64,000 nucleotides of DNA. Origin: Isoetes taiwanensis (Eukaryota; Streptophyta; Lycopodiopsida; Isoetales; Isoetaceae). The notes under the pieces are model-generated. The model saw only the letters and a list, made by a program, of their open reading frames with translations. It did not search any database and was not told the origin of the DNA. Position 1 is the stretch's first letter; the number at the start of each line of letters is the position of its first letter. Location of the stretch: NCBI GenBank assembly GCA_021234155.1, contig JAJEKV010000092.1, positions 2,304,561-2,368,560 on the forward strand, given 5' to 3'. This document shows, piece by piece, positions 1 to 14,000 of the stretch. The position numbers and the translations under genes were made by a program.

Positions 1-957
1 GTCCTAAAATTTGTAGGACTGGATAAGATCAACAAGCAATATAAAAGACCTTTGAAAAGCCCCAGAATATAAAAATCAGATTCCATACAAATCCCACGTG
101 GTCTTTGTGACTCCTAGAATAGTGCAGATTGGTTGAAATGAGGATGTCCATAAGATAAGGTTCTGACATCGAGGAACATCCCTGTTGGACAAGTCACTGA
201 CATGGTCGGACAAGATCAAAGCAATGATACCAATGCTTCAGGATAGGCAAGATCAAATATAGATGGCATGAATGCAGAACGAACAAGATCATGCAAAACA
301 AATCGTTATTGAAGAGCAACAAATTGAAGAATTTGGCAATCTGTTCTAGATAGGACTTATATTTAAGTTCATGGGATTCCATATCAGACATGGTGGTGTC
401 ATTATAATGTCTAATATGGCTCTCCGTGAACTTAATATTGGATTCTTTCTTAGGAAGGTAGAGGCTTCAGCACTTTAACATGCATATTCTCTAGTAAATG
501 AAGTTTTTCTAGAGACCTTTACTAGCTCTGGAAAACCTGCCTATGCTAGTTAGTACATATCCAGGCAAAAAAGGTGAATTTAATGCTAAAGTGAGTGCCG
601 GCATAAGATACATATGAAAAGAAGCAATAAGATACTCATAGGATGTAAGCATGATTTAATTAGTTGGAGAGAATAGCACAGTTTATAGAATTTTGACATG
701 AGGTAACTTGCTCAAGCTGAAGTAATTTCTCCTACTTCTTAAGCTCAAGTATCCTCTAGAATTGTTGATAACCACAAAAATAAAAATAGAAAATAATTGG
801 TGGATAGATAGCCACCAAAATTATTGATGATATATGCATATATATTATTGAGGCATGTGATATATATTATTGAGGCATGTGATATATATTATTGAGGCAT
901 GTGATACTCGTATATATACAATAATGTTGCTATAGTGAACATCAATAATTTTATGGG
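1..957. other. Stretch without a recognisable gene
   Basis: No gene, RNA or element end is recognised here. Short open stretches exist on both strands but none resembles a known domain. AT-rich microsatellite-like sequence begins near 830 and leads into the tandem repeat at 839-904. Confidence 0.5.
839..904. repeat. 22-bp tandem repeat, three copies
   Basis: Three adjacent copies of a 22-bp unit (TATATATTATTGAGGCATGT plus GA) follow one another with almost no change. They lie just upstream of the TATA box of the small ORF at 1001. The function is unknown; it is probably a local slippage or unequal-exchange product. Confidence 0.9.
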
Positions 958-965
958 TATAAATA
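958..965 (+). promoter_or_regulatory. TATA box
   Basis: TATAAATA lies 20 bp before an ATG at 978 (34 codons) and about 35 bp before the ATG at 1001, which opens the longer frame. Sequence match only; no other promoter element is recognised. Confidence 0.45.
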
Positions 966-1087
966 CAACTACATGCGATGGCCCAATTCCATCATTTGCC
1001 ATGTCTAGATGTCTTGCCAGCGATACGTCGCCACTGCCTTCACGTCCAGAGCACATCGACTCCATTACTTGCTCAATGACTTATAAT

Positions 1088-3347
1088 TTTTTTTTTTTAT
1101 GAACGTGGACCTTTATTACTCAAAAGAATACAAAGAGTACATGGGGGACTCAAAACCCAGTGGAGAAGATATCCACTAGAGCAACACTACCCACCACATA
1201 CATAACATAGAAAAGCAGAGAATACAGATCACCATGAGCACAACTGTTTGCTATGAGTAGGTGTGAATCTGAAGATATTGTTCCCAAATGACACTTTTGA
1301 TGTCATCCTTCAAGGAAGAACATTTTATGCGCCTTCACAATGCGACTCACGGGCATCGCTAAGCACTAGCGTATCGAAAAGAGTCGTCCCCTTGAAGATG
1401 AGGAGATTTCGTCTCTTCGGATGGACGGATGATCCAAGCGGATGCTAAGTGGAAACCCTCTTTGCCAACTTGTCCCAAAAACTAGGGTAGACCCGACAAA
1501 AGGACCTGCGACTATTCAAGTCACAATGGAAAAGACTTCGAAGCCAGCGCCAAGCGGTCGAACATGGTGACACAAGAAAAAGCAGTGCTCAATTGTCTCA
1601 TCCCTCTGCGTGCAAAGAGGGCAGATCACAGAGACTTCTGGACGAAATCGATGAACAATAGTGTTTACCCGCACGCATCTATGAGTGATCTGCCACCATA
1701 AAATGGATAGCTTAGGATGAAGCAATTTATCCCATACCCATCGCCAGACTGCTTTACGATGAGGCTCGGGGATAACTAAAGGCCACTTTGGCGATGGAGG
1801 CAACACCTCAGGATGAAGCAGGACCACATACATTGAGTGCACCAGGTGCTCCTCCTTAACACTGCCATGAACCACCCAGAGCTGGGGAGCCACGTCTTGT
1901 GGGTGTGGAGGAAGTGTAGCAGCTACTTTTTCCCAAATGCTCCGGTCCCAACGAAGGAGAAGGAACTTCAATTTGAACTCATTCCACGTCAACAATCTTG
2001 TCTCATTATACCATGCAGATACCGTGAGCACACTTGCTGCTCGCCACCAACGTTGCGTCAATGGATGGACAGAAGAGACCAGGGGACAATCTGCATGACC
2101 GTCACCCAAAGGGATCCACCAACAACTGGTTGTAGGATCTGTGTGGGCAAATGGATGGAACTGAAACAAAGTGCGCACAGTCTCCCAAGCAGTTAGCAAC
2201 CCCTTGAGGAAAGGAGATGCATTAGGATATGGAGAAAGTGGATAGAATAATTCCCATGGGAGGAGAGGCTTAATGGATGGAGAGCCAAAGGAAATGCACC
2301 TCTGTAAAGACTGGTGAATGAGACGCAGACCTGGAGAATTATCAGCATTATTGAGAATCCGCCACATGAACTTAGAGATCAGCACCTTGCTCTGGAGAAG
2401 AAAGTGAATCATCCCCAGCCCTCCACAAAGTTTAGGCATAATGCACTTCGCCCAACTAACTTTAACATCAGCTCCTTCTTCGGTGCCACCCCAGATGAAG
2501 TTCCTAATAAAGGCGAACAATGAGTGCATCTTTAAGCTGATTGTGCGGCAAGATGGATGCCATGTAGACATGTGTACCACTTTTAGGCCCGACTTTTGCC
2601 ACGGTTACCACGACCAGCCATGGATAACTTAGCCGTGGACCACCGGAACAAATGCCTTTCCAACCCTTAATAATGACATCCCACGTATCACCAGATGAGA
2701 GGTGTATACCAACTGGAATGCCTAGAAGCTTAGTTGCCTTCCCATGAGGAAGAACCTTCCATGGAAATGCAACCACAGAAGATGGCACTGAAGAGTCTAG
2801 GGCCCACAGGGCAGTACACTTTTGCCACCCCACAAAGATACCGAAGCCAAAGAGAAATGTCCAACAAGGAAATGGCATTACGCAAATTACGCTCATCGAC
2901 CATTAAGAACAAGAAAGTGTCATCGCATGCGATTCTGAGATCTCTTGTGAACCATTATTTGGGAAGACCATGCGGGATGCCTTCACTTGACCGCAAGAGA
3001 GAATACACGAGAAAGAATCTCCGCCACAATTGTAAAAGGCAGCGGTGCCAAAGGGCGATACGGCGAATGCCACGCCCCACGAAAAAAATGTTGATGGTTC
3101 TCCTTGAAAAGAAGCAAGAACGAGCGAGAATAATGAAGTTTCATAACATCCGCTTTGGGCACCAAAACGAAAGCGTAAAGGCCTTTGCTCCGAAACTCCA
3201 GTCAACACTGTCATATGCTTTTGCAAAATCCAGCTTCAAGTATACAATGGGGTAACCATGCATTCTAGCCCAATAGAAACCCTCATATTTTGCAAAATCC
3301 AGCTTCAAGTATACAATGGGGTAACCATGCATTCTATGCCCAATAGA
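1088..3347 (-). mobile_element. 5'-truncated L1-type LINE with poly(A) and target duplication
   Basis: The minus strand carries the 3' half of a plant L1-type LINE. In order: reverse transcriptase motif LKLDFAKAYDSVDW near 3290; the segment GCPLAPLPFTIVAEILS near 3050; the catalytic box as ACDDTFLF near 2920 (usual form FADD); a thumb-like stretch KATKLLGIPVGIHLSSGDTW near 2700; and a zf-RVT zinc finger near the C-terminus, with CPLC and HCFFLCHHVRP near 1580-1660. The tail is a T run at 1088-1098, which is poly(A) on the minus strand. GACTTATAAT is present at 1078-1087 and 3348-3357 as the target duplication. Endonuclease and ORF1 are absent, so this is a 5' truncation of a 6-7 kb family. 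The frame is shifted in at least two places, so it is dead. Confidence 0.92.
1516..2580 (-). pseudogene. LINE ORF2 C-terminal region with zf-RVT domain
   Basis: This is the longest open stretch of the LINE, 354 residues. It begins after the reverse transcriptase core (…FAFIRNFIWGG, the thumb/connection region typical of plant LINEs). It ends with the zf-RVT zinc-binding domain at about residues 290-350, with cysteines in CPLC and CFFLC and histidines in EHC and CHH. It is part of the retrotransposition enzyme and not a host gene. The upstream part of ORF2 lies in other frames (2504-2896 and 2903-3332), so frameshifts separate it from the catalytic core. Confidence 0.85.
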
Positions 3348-3348
3348 G
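3214..3348. repeat. Tandem duplication at the LINE 5' end
   Basis: A unit of roughly 65-70 bp containing TTTGCAAAATCCAGCTTCAA occurs twice in a row at the truncated 5' end of the LINE. The same reverse transcriptase peptide is therefore encoded twice. This is typical of an aberrant end to target-primed reverse transcription, or of later duplication. Confidence 0.85.
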
Positions 3349-3784
3349 ACTTATAATGATTTGTGTGGATGCATTATGAGAGGGTTGCACCTTGATCCCT
3401 ACCTGCAACGAATAGCTAATGGCCGCAAGATGGATTCCCCCAGGCTGTATCGTGTTGTTATCCATCTTGTTTGGATTCCGGAGCATGACACCTATAATCT
3501 CAATGCGATCACCTTACGTGGCCATGATGAGTGAATATTGCTATGAATGATGTGTGCCATAAGTATATTGTACACTTATTAAAGATGTAAGCATTTGTAA
3601 GCGATGTAATGAATATCATAATGAACTTGATCTAGTTCTTTGTATCTTGAAGGACTGCAAGATCGCCAGTAGGTCGACCTCAGGGATTCTTAACCTCATC
3701 ATTAGCTACTTTAGCCACCAATTCTTGCAATTGGATATCGACACTCTTAGGGATAAGCATTAACAATGGCTTGGTCTTCACAGC

Positions 3785-6417
3785 CTAGCCGTAATCTATT
3801 ATTTTTAAATGCTGATAGCGTGGCTCGTCATTGGGATTTGGTCTCCACTTCTTACCCCAACAATCCCTATGTTGCATTTCATATGATGTGTCCTTTCTAG
3901 CAACTAGCTCCCACCAAGATACAAACATCTCTTCATACTGATGGAGGTTTAGATCTTGTATTGGATCCTCCTCGACAAAAGCCATCCAAGTAGGCACTTA
4001 TCATGTGGTCTGATGAGCAAGAGCATTCCTTTCTTAACATCTTGATAAGGATCAAAAATTTCGACCGGGTTCTTAAATCAACCCAAAAAGGGTCCTACAT
4101 AGTGCGTTTATTCGATGTGTTCATCCATCAACACGTTCTCGGGTTCTTCCAAGGCACTTTGCCTAGTGCTGGGCCAGAAATCTTCAATGACTACTCTACC
4201 AGCTTGAACATTCCCAAGCATACGCATCAAAGCTGACCAGTAGTCAATGATCTCATTCATATACGTATTGAACCATAAGTTGTTGGCAGCCCTAGAGATG
4301 ATTGCCCAGTGCATCATGTATTTGGCAATAGACGATCTCAATGCACCTATTTCTTTCAGACTCCCATACGATTGGAGGACCTTAGATAATCCTATTGGGA
4401 TCATAGAAAGACCATTGTCATCTTCCCTCCACATATTGATTCCATTTTTTGGCAGCCACTCTCAATGACCTGGTCTCATAAGTGGCCATCCATCTTTAAT
4501 GCAGAATTTGAAGAGAAGAGGTTCTAAATGACCACATAAACAGTTCTTCTTGTCAGGGATATAGCCTTTCACAAATTCCTTCCAATTAGGTACCTCAATG
4601 ACAAGATAGGGTGCAGGAGACTTGGATTACACTAAAGAGTTGCATAAGTTCGGGAATAGTCAATGCATCCAATCTTCTCAAGAGAATTAAGTAGTTTCCA
4701 AACATAGCATCTACGTCATCATGGATATGTCTGTCCATCATGAACCCTAGCTGCACCTGATCAAAGACACCCAACCAAACTAGGTACGATAAGTAAGAGA
4801 ACAAACATCTGTTCTTGTTCTGACCTGAGCAATTATCTAGCTGCAAGTAAAGCCTCATGGATAGCTTCTTTGTTTTCACAAGCCCCTTTGGAGGAGGCAA
4901 GAAATCATTTTTAGTGCCATTGTCTACTTTAGTCCTCAAAGCTTTGGTGCTTAGAATTATTTCTAATCAACAGCTTTTAGGTCGATCTGCATCTCTCAAA
5001 TGGCCCAACTATCATTAGATGCATTCTTCAGAGTCTTCAATGCATGATTCAAGGATCCAACATGAAAGTTGGAATCGTCAGGCCAAAGATCTAATGAAAA
5101 ATGGCCCAAGGCATCGATACAATGTATGATGGTTAGGGCGTGCTCAGGAGAGCAGTGAGATAAAGCTCTCCAGGACCAGTAAAGACTTCTACATGAGATT
5201 TGCGCTGTCATATCTGCTTTTCTTTCTACTGCAAGCTCTCTTCTCTCATTTGGATCTTTTGTCTTAGCAAGCTTTTCCTTTATCACAACGCAAGTATTAC
5301 ACTTCAAAAACGCGATTCTCTTCGCAATTGCAACCTCTGAATGGTTTTTTTCCCTGTCATCTCTATAACGGTAATATCTATCTCCTGATGTATATCTCTT
5401 TTAGTCAATATGAAAGGCAACCTCTTCACATTTTGTCTGATGCCCTCACTCGTAACTTTAGAGCGATATGACATCGTTTCTGCATTTTTATCTATATACA
5501 TAGATAGCGCGGCATTACCAGCCAGTATATGAGATTTCGTCTTCTTAGAAATAATTTCTATATTCTGCAATTCTATGGCCTCTAAGAAGAGCTTCATCCA
5601 TTTGAAAATATAGAAATGGGAATGCCATATGCTCTATGCCATGCTTTCACGCACACCTGCTTGTTATTCAGCATTAGTTCTTTCACATTACTATTTTCGG
5701 AATACAAATCTAGCATATTGTATGCAAAGCTTGCCGAGCGTCTCATATTTTAGTAAAAGATCCTCATCTCGGCTACCTCTTTGAAAGTAAAAGTCAAGAA
5801 TAATTTCAGCAGTGGTTTTTCTCTCACACTTACTCAGGTGTGGATGTGCTCTTGATCTCTGATTGACCATCTTGTAGGGTCGTTTCTTAGATATGCTCAC
5901 CTCCTGTTTCACAATATATGGTTCATTTTCCACAATCATCTCCTTGACTGCCACCACTAATCTGGAAACGAGAACATTGTCAACAAGGACCAATGCTATT
6001 GGCCAGCTCACCAGATCATGCATTTGCAGTGTGCATGCTTGACATCACATTGTAATCTTGGCAGGCACAGGAAGCAGGCCCATTATGGTCCATTCATCTC
6101 CCAACTTCATGTCACCTATAGCATGGTTCGGATCCGTAAAAATTATGTCGCCAGTTGTGTATGCCAGATTGCAGCATTCATGCAATAAAATACATGGTTT
6201 CTCTACAAGCACATCTCTAGAGATCCCTTTCAGTATGTTGGTCTCTTCTGTTTCAGATGCATCCTTTCCTCCGTCTTGCCAATTTATGTGCTGTGCTGGA
6301 GGGGTGCAAACCTCATATGTCTCGCTTATGTGACCCTTGATATCTTTCTTCTGCCAAAGAATAAAGGCACCTAGAGCCTCACAAAGCATCTTCATTATGC
6401 CTCAGAATATGGCAAGG
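3785..6417 (-). pseudogene. DUF7869/DUF8039-like element gene, C-terminal part
   Basis: Minus-strand open pieces, read from right to left, match the layout I know for DUF7869-type proteins of plants. A DUF8039-like module (CEALGAFILWQKKDIK, near 6340-6386) is followed by a linker, a cysteine-containing start of DUF7869 (MKCNTCVVIKEKLAKTKDP near 5300, SLYWSWRALSHCSPEH near 5150), then LQLDNCSGQNKNR near 4837 and GFMMDRHIHDDVDAMFG near 4729. The D, N, H and D residues of these motifs look like an RNase-H-fold-type active site; such proteins are commonly tied to DNA elements. Several frame changes separate the pieces, so the gene is dead. The 5' part continues beyond the LTR element at 18260. 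Family names are from memory and could not be checked. Confidence 0.65.
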
Positions 6418-6422
6418 GCATC

Positions 6423-8012
6423 TGTGACGTCCCCTACTCCTTATACGATGCCCACATCGTATTCGAAGGAGGAGCATTCCCCCTGGCAGCTACACTGACA
6501 GGGGCCATCCACCTGACTCCACTCCCATCGGGATGAGCCAGCAAGGGAAGAATGGATGTGTCATTCACCCGTCTTCCATCGGGTCGACCTATCTGCGGAA
6601 GCGTGAATAAACAAACGTGAGCACAACTAACAGTAAACAAATACAATCACCATAGAGATAGCAATATCACAGAGATAACAATACCTTCATAGCAACAATA
6701 ACAAGGGGAGATCCTACCGGGGCTCGGACTCAAGGGGATGGCCGGCTAGGGTCTCGAGTTCATTGCGGTGAGAATTCATGGCAATGGATTTGGCTGGCAT
6801 AGAACATGGCTTAGGGTAGTCCACTCCATCCGCCCCTCCGTGCACACTTTGCAAAGTAGGCTGAAAAGTGTTGGGACTTGACCGTAACTCTGGGGTGAAT
6901 AGCGGAGGGGCTACTACTCTTTGGGTTGCATCTCCCGGCCCGATGAGGCGGGGAAGAGAGTTGCCTCTCCTCGGAGGCATCCATGCTCATCCGCAGGCTA
7001 GGGGCCTTTGCCGATTCGACTTGAACTCACTGGAAGGTCATATCCACCACCCCACGAGTGTCGAGCTCATGCCTTGCCCACCGCGGTGACAAGCCATTAA
7101 GCCTAGCTGCGAGAGACCCCAGATAGGCCTTACTACCCGGAGGGGTGGGTCAGGTGATGAGACAAGTTCCTCCTTATCAACCCGGCCTAGCCCCTTCACC
7201 CACGGTAGGTGTGGGGGCTCCTGCCACCGGGGGCATATAATTGGGAACTAGTGGTGCTACCTAGGATCATCACGCTACGACTTTAGGTCTCTACCCCCTT
7301 CCCAATACATGGAGATCCGCGAGTGAAATACATACAACATCACAGAACTGAAATAGAAATAGAAATATCATCTAATCTATCTACCTAAACAACAGAGTTA
7401 GGTTCCTTAGTTAGGGCTTATGATCTCGGGATCTATAAGGCCTCTAGAGTTGATCTAACATACTAAACCAGCCTATTGCCTTGCCCAAAGGCGGCTTTGC
7501 ACTGTGAGAACAACTAGATACCTGCTCCTTGACCCCGCTCGACCCTCGGGGCGTCCATGCTCTCGATCTTGCTGAAGATGGCTGCTAATCGATAATCTGT
7601 TGTGCAAATCCGGCTTTCCGGAGCTCAGCAATGCGGATTGAAGTCCATACTTGGCCGAAATGGCTCAAGAGGACCCTGAACTCGAGAGAGGAAAGGAGCT
7701 CTAGGAAAAACCCTAAAATGCAAAGAGAAGAAAGGTTTACGCTTTAAGGGAAAAGCCCTTTTATAGAAATCCTTAGGGTTAGGTTAGATATTGGCCAAAT
7801 GGGATTTAGCCATTTGGCAATGGGGTCCATGGGGTTATTAATTGTGTATGTTTATTTAACATGCACAACATTCAATGTTGCCCCTAGGTGCAACCCTTGC
7901 CCCTAGGTGCAACCCTATATCGTCTCGCAAGTACATGTCATCCGTGACATATGCGGGTGACGTGGCAATATAATATACGTATTCGGGGCGTATATTATGT
8001 TGGAACGTCACA
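6423..8012 (-). repeat. 3' LTR of element 1
   Basis: This 1590-bp copy is bounded by TGTGACG and CGTCACA and matches 16649-18254 along its whole length. The differences are mainly short insertions and deletions in GC-rich spots. Confidence 0.93.
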
Positions 8013-11000
8013 TTCTCCCCACCTTGACTTGATGCTGTCCTCAGCATCACGCGTCTCCCCACCTTGGAAACCTGCATATCCTGCAATCACATTTAATACA
8101 CATAGGATGTATAGCAAAATTACCCCAAGGTAATATTTAAGTTTTAATTTCTATAACACATCCTTGTTTAATATCATACTATGGTAAGGGAGTCTTTCAC
8201 CCTCTTACTTTATCATCTATTATTATTCACAAAATTTTATAGCTTACACCATTATTATTATTAACATAGTTCCAAAATTTCCTACTTAAGGTTCCACATC
8301 ATTTCCTTACAACACATCGTGACAAAATTATGTGTTGCAAGTCTTTCTTGATTGTGACCTTCCTCCCGTAGACTCCCCTATTGGCTGCAGGTCCACACTA
8401 CGCTAGCATACATTTAATTATTATAGATATTGGTTGTTGGGGAACCACCCATTAAATACAATTATATGGATGCAAGGCATATCTCGGCATAGGAAGATTA
8501 TGTTTCTTCCATCATGGCCGTGGAGGCAGTAGCCCCCTATCATGCCTATATGCCACTCATGCCTACACTGTAGTTGGCCAGCGTGGGAGATAGGGTCCTT
8601 CCGTATATGGGGCGTGAAGGGCCCTCCCCGTAGGCATTGACTAGAGGTGCTTTTCCTATCATGCATTCTGAATGACCTCTTATCTCTCGAGGTCGAGTCT
8701 ACTTCAGGTGGGACCCAGTAGACCTTCTAATCTACCTCCCAACTTCGTGCAAGCAAAACCGCGGTCATGCCTACAATGACATTACACCATGTCCTAGAGA
8801 TCACCGTAGTGGTCTCATCATCATCGGTAACAACGCATGCAACCCATACCTAGCATAGGCTGCATGCGTAGATTAATCTTAGCTACACATGAAATTTAAT
8901 CTAAACCCAAATCGACATGCCCAGGCGATTTCTTGGGTGTCGATGTCGATTACGCCGGTGACGAGCCGACCATTGCATTGCTCCATGAGTTGCGGTCTTT
9001 GCTTCTCAAGATCTATTTGTAGTGTCCGTAGCGTCTTCCACTTGTAAGTGTCTCTTTCCTTTGGGTATTGGAGGATTGAGATCTTCTTGTCTTCTTATAG
9101 GATCGACAAGAAGAACCTGGAACAATCTCAAGGTGATCGCCCATTGTTTTCGGTAACTTTGGTCTCTCCGGTACTTCCCTCACGGATTAGGAATGTGTTT
9201 CTTTAGGAGACTTACACGGAAAACACTATGGATCTTTAAGTGTCTTTGGCAGGTCCAACTTATAGGATTGGTTACCTACTCTTTTGGTTATCACGAATTG
9301 TCCAGCCCACCTTGGAGCAAGCTTCTTGCAATTGTCGATCTGAGAACTTCGGTGATCTTTGTGTCGCCCGATCTGAGCTTGACCCTAACTTGCCGATCGC
9401 GAGCTTCATCTATGCAATTGTCGATCGAGCTTGTCGCTATGCTCTTCTGCAGGCCTCTTCTTTGCTAGAGGATATCTTTGTACTTCCTCCACCAAGCTGT
9501 TGCATGTCGGCTAGCATCCGTTAACGTCTTAAATAAACATTACGGTCTTGGACCCCTGCATGATCTCTTTGGACTTCCCTAATGCATGCAATTATATTAA
9601 TTACCTTACGGTAATATTCTTATATTAGCATTATAGTAGTATTGGATATATTGCTTCCAATAGTATTATATTTAACTAACTATTATATGATAACTTTTAC
9701 GACCTTTAAGATATGTCATCATACGATTATCGATGCCATACTTAGTTTGAAACGTATTTTAATTGTTTATCATATGGCTAGGATTTATATCATCGGATCC
9801 AAGTGTTGGCGTATGACTCTGCATTTCGCTACTTGGTTGGTGATGTATCAACCTTACATGTATATACTTTATATTTGCTATACTTATGGAAAGATGCGGA
9901 CAAATTCTTATTATATTTGTCAAGATCCTATGAAAGTTACTTAAATGCCTTTGGAAGGAATTACATCCTTGCGAAGGTTTAACTAAGATTTTATATAATT
10001 ATTATCTTACTTTATCTCGATACTGAGATATCTACACAAGATAAAACTATCTATGCAGCTATTATGAACATATAATTTATCAACAAGGCATTAAAGCTTA
10101 TGATACATGCCATCATGGAGTGCTATCGATGCCCTGCATGATAACATATTTAAGATTATATAATTTATGTAGTTATATGGGGTTGACAACCCTGAATAAT
10201 TTAATTAAGAGCTAGGCTACTAGCTCATTCCTAGATGCGAATGCAAACAATAGATCATGGCGTAAGAAATTTATGCAAAGCCTCTCCCCACCTTAGTTGT
10301 CGCACCCGCTAAGGCTAGAATACATCTCCCCATTGAGTCGGTGTCGACTAATTTGGAGACGACTTGGCCATTGCATTGCTTCCATTGATTCGCTCCCCTA
10401 CTTTGGTGCAGTTGGTTACCGCATTAATCTTGCATGCTGAAGGACACATAGACATTAAGCATCTATCCATCTTACGCTCTATGTGCTTTGGCTACTTGCG
10501 AAAGGAACTCTATTCTAAGGGTCGACTAATTGGATGGCGATTCAACCCCTAAGATATAGGTTGGTTCAGTCCTAAGATTGAGCCCCCACTTTCTTCATAA
10601 GAAAGTGGTCCTACACCTCAATGTATCCTATCCCCTTAATTGATGTTGTCATAACATCTTAGCTATTCTATTTACCTAAGAGGTTATATGCTTCTTACCT
10701 AACACATTAATTTACTAGCCTTAGCTAACATATTTAATCATCTATGATGGATGCAGCCATCATGTTTAACATATCTATCCCTAAGCGATGAGTTATTGAA
10801 TTATTTAGAACAATTCTAAATTGCAAGGTTTTATTATCATGACAATTCTTTTTTGCCTCAAGAGACTATGTGATTAATATGTTTCTTATTTCTCGATGTG
10901 CCTTTCATGTGCTATTTAATTTTATATTCTAAATATCCCCTTTTCTTAGTTATTTACTCTCTTGGAATATTCCTATCAATTGAATTGATGTCATCATAAC

Positions 11001-14000
11001 AAGTTGGCGGACTTGTTAGATTACTTCTTTTCATTCGATTGGATTATTCCTTGGAGGTACTAGCTTTATACATGGTCAACAATTATCCTAGTAATGATTC
11101 CTTCTTAGCGAGGTGATGGGTCTCGCGAAGTGGTTTCAATATGTTGGATGTTTGTTAACAATCATGTATAATTTTAGTTACTCCTATGCATTTCCTTCCC
11201 AATCGTTGGACGCTTAGCTCAACTTGGGGCAATCCCTTCATGAGAAAATCTAGAAATGCCTTCCACTCCCATTATGGATGTCGTCATCCATAAGCCTCAA
11301 TCTTGCTTTCATGACTCATCCACTCATTTGCCTTCTTGAGAGTAACGTTCTTGAGTTGCTTTCGAGACTCAGGAACTCCTCCTCGATGTAGAGGTCAACT
11401 TTCCTCGATGTAGAGGCTTCCCATTGTTGGTGGTTTTGATGGCGTAGTTGACCACTTGAAATCTTCTATGTTACTTCCCAAAAGCCTGAAGGTGGTTTCA
11501 TTGAGAAACATCTTGGCGGCTAAAAGATGCCTCTAGATCCGATCTTATTGTGCCAACTCCATCCTTGAGTCTGTGGCGTGTTGTGGACAAGTGTTGAGGA
11601 TGTTGCTCGCTTCACGCCTTCCAATTGTCCGGCATCTCTTTTCTTTGATCTGTTATACTGAGAGAGAGAGGAAATAACAAAGGGAAATATGCATGCAAGT
11701 CATATAGCTTACACTATTATAATTACAAATACTATTAAAGCTATTAGGCTCCCTTGGTGTCTCCCCTCGAGGTGCTGCGTACTTTATGGCGTTGTTGTCG
11801 ATGTTCCTCCTAGTCTTGGTGGTGTTGAAGATCTATATCCTCCTATTTATATGTCATTTCGTGCTTTCGATTGGTAGACTCTTTGATATTTTTGAGCTCT
11901 CCAATGTAATGCGTATTTGCGGCACAACTTGCTTACGCTTCACATGCTAACTAAGGATGTGATGGTCGTTGATGCTTGATTCAGGTCTACTTCTTAATGT
12001 TGTTCTGGGCAATAATTGCTTCCCCTTCACAATGTTTGAAGATCTTTGGGCGCCTCTTAAAGTTGTGCACAATCCCTTTGGCTAGACTTCGTAATTAAGG
12101 AGTTGTTCTCTTCATCGGTTGCCTTTCGAATTGTCGATCCTTGAGTTCCGCGAAGTTGCATGCGGTTGTCGTAGCTTTGTGAGGTTCTCTAGCTGATTCG
12201 TCGATTCTTTGGCTCGGTTCTCCTATTCGCTTCTCATCATTACTGTTTGATCTCCTCAATGTGATGGCTTAGGCGTTATCACGATCTTCGTTGCTATCTT
12301 TGCCTTCTAGTTGCACTTGATCACGCTCCACAGTTTTGGACCTCATGTTGCATCTAAGGAGCTCGTGGAAGTACTAGCACTCCTTCGTCTTCTGGTTTAT
12401 GGCCATTGTCCCTCAATACATGTGCATCTTCCTGGCGAGTAAAGCCTCATGACTCTTCTCCATGATTGGTTTGCTGTCGGGGATGATGTACTCTTATATC
12501 TAGCGTAGATTGACCCTTGAGTTGAAGTACTTTACGCCCTAGACTGCTTTCGTGTCCTTGAATAGCCCGGCTAATGTCTTGAACTCTCTTTTTTGTCGAA
12601 GGTGCTTTGATTGCTGTCCTTGTCGTTAAGGTGTCGAATGCTTCTATCTTGGGCGTTGAGGTCCCTCGTGTCGGAGATAAGTTGGGCTTCTTGTCTTCTA
12701 ATTGTTGGTAGGAGTACTTGACGAAGCCATCACCTAGTTGTTGAATGAGCATAGACATAACCCATTGTTGTGGCGCCTTTCTTAAGTGTATCTCCATCTG
12801 GTGTACATGTTACAAACATCACCATACAAGGTAGAATTATGGTCGTCGAAGGTTGCCTCCTTAGTTGGCTCGTTGATGTCGAGTTGTCCCAAGGAATTCC
12901 TCGACGTCTATTGGCTTGAGGTCGTTGTCGTAGTTTCTGAAGATGTGTGTTCGTTCCTCCTTACATTTGTTGAGGACACTTTCGTGTCGTTAGTGTTCTT
13001 TGCTGCTACAAGAGGTAGAGTTGCATCCAGAAGATGTCGTCGTGCAAAACCTAGATGGTGCGGCGCTAGAGATCTTGACATGGTGGCGTTATCTCTCATC
13101 TTGACATTGTGCTGGACGAGCGATCTTCTACTTGAGGCCGCTTCTCGAAGTGTCTGGAGTTGAAGCTTGGCTTGAGCTCTGGTCTTCTCTCTCTACTTGC
13201 TCTTCCATTCGACACTTGCTCTTGGCCTATACCTGTGGTTCTTTGCTTCATCCTTTGGCAGTCGAAGCGATGGAGTTTCTTGATGCAACACTAAACCCTA
13301 AAACGTGATCCTAATTTTGTACTATGTGTTAGCTCAGATATTTATGATAGACATACATATATAATTATCTTTGGGATTTTAATTCATCCACTTTTCTAAT
13401 TTATAGAAGAGCATATGCTTAATTGTGTATACTTCTTTAGGATTTTCCCTCCTCCAATCACGTTTGATTCTTGGTTTCTTTGCATCTTCCTTGTTCTACT
13501 TGACTCGGGGTTCCTTGAGGTGTTTGATTGTAGTTGACCTTCCGTGTGTGATTTGAGGTCGTTATCCCAAGTCGCGGAGAGCGTTGCGTTTCGGTGTGAA
13601 CCCTTGAGTTGAAAATGCTCCTCCTTAATGTGTTTACCTGTCATGTGGAGTGTCATTTGGAGATCGCGTAGCATTGATCCGGCGAGTACGATCACTTAGT
13701 TGTTGCAAATCGGGCATTGTTGCATGTCTTTGAATCTTCGTTGAGATGCTTCCCCTATGCACCGGAATTGTTGTCATCTCCATTGCACATGCCATCACTC
13801 TTTTTGAGTTGCGTTTGAGTGGTGCGTGGTTGTTGGCTAGGTTGGCTCCTTTCGTCATTTGTCGTGCTCTCTGCCTCCCCGCCTCCTCTCTACGGTTACG
13901 ATTGCAGCCCTATGTCTTCGGGTTATTCGTCCACGGTAATGCTATCATCTCCACAGTAGTGTAGAACATGAACTTAGGAGATGTTACGTTGATCTTGCCT

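Larger units (their letters stand above)
1001..3534 (+). pseudogene. Small ORF split by a LINE insertion
   Basis: If the LINE (1088-3347) and one copy of its 10-bp target duplication are ignored, the flanks read as one frame: ATG at 1001, 29 codons to 1087, then 58 codons from 3358 to a TGA ending at 3534. The product is about 87 residues, with the C-terminal part containing RLYRVVIHLVWIPEHD. I do not recognise the family. That the frame is continuous across the empty site, and that a TATA box sits just upstream, suggests a real small gene or last exon before the insertion. An earlier ATG at 978 is in another frame and closes quickly. Alternatively this is an open stretch in another old repeat. 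Confidence 0.4.

Noticed and set aside
12786-13163. 125-codon open stretch on the plus strand within element 1
   Set aside because: It lies antisense to the element, has no recognisable domain, and the matching part of element 2 does not keep it open. It is a chance frame.
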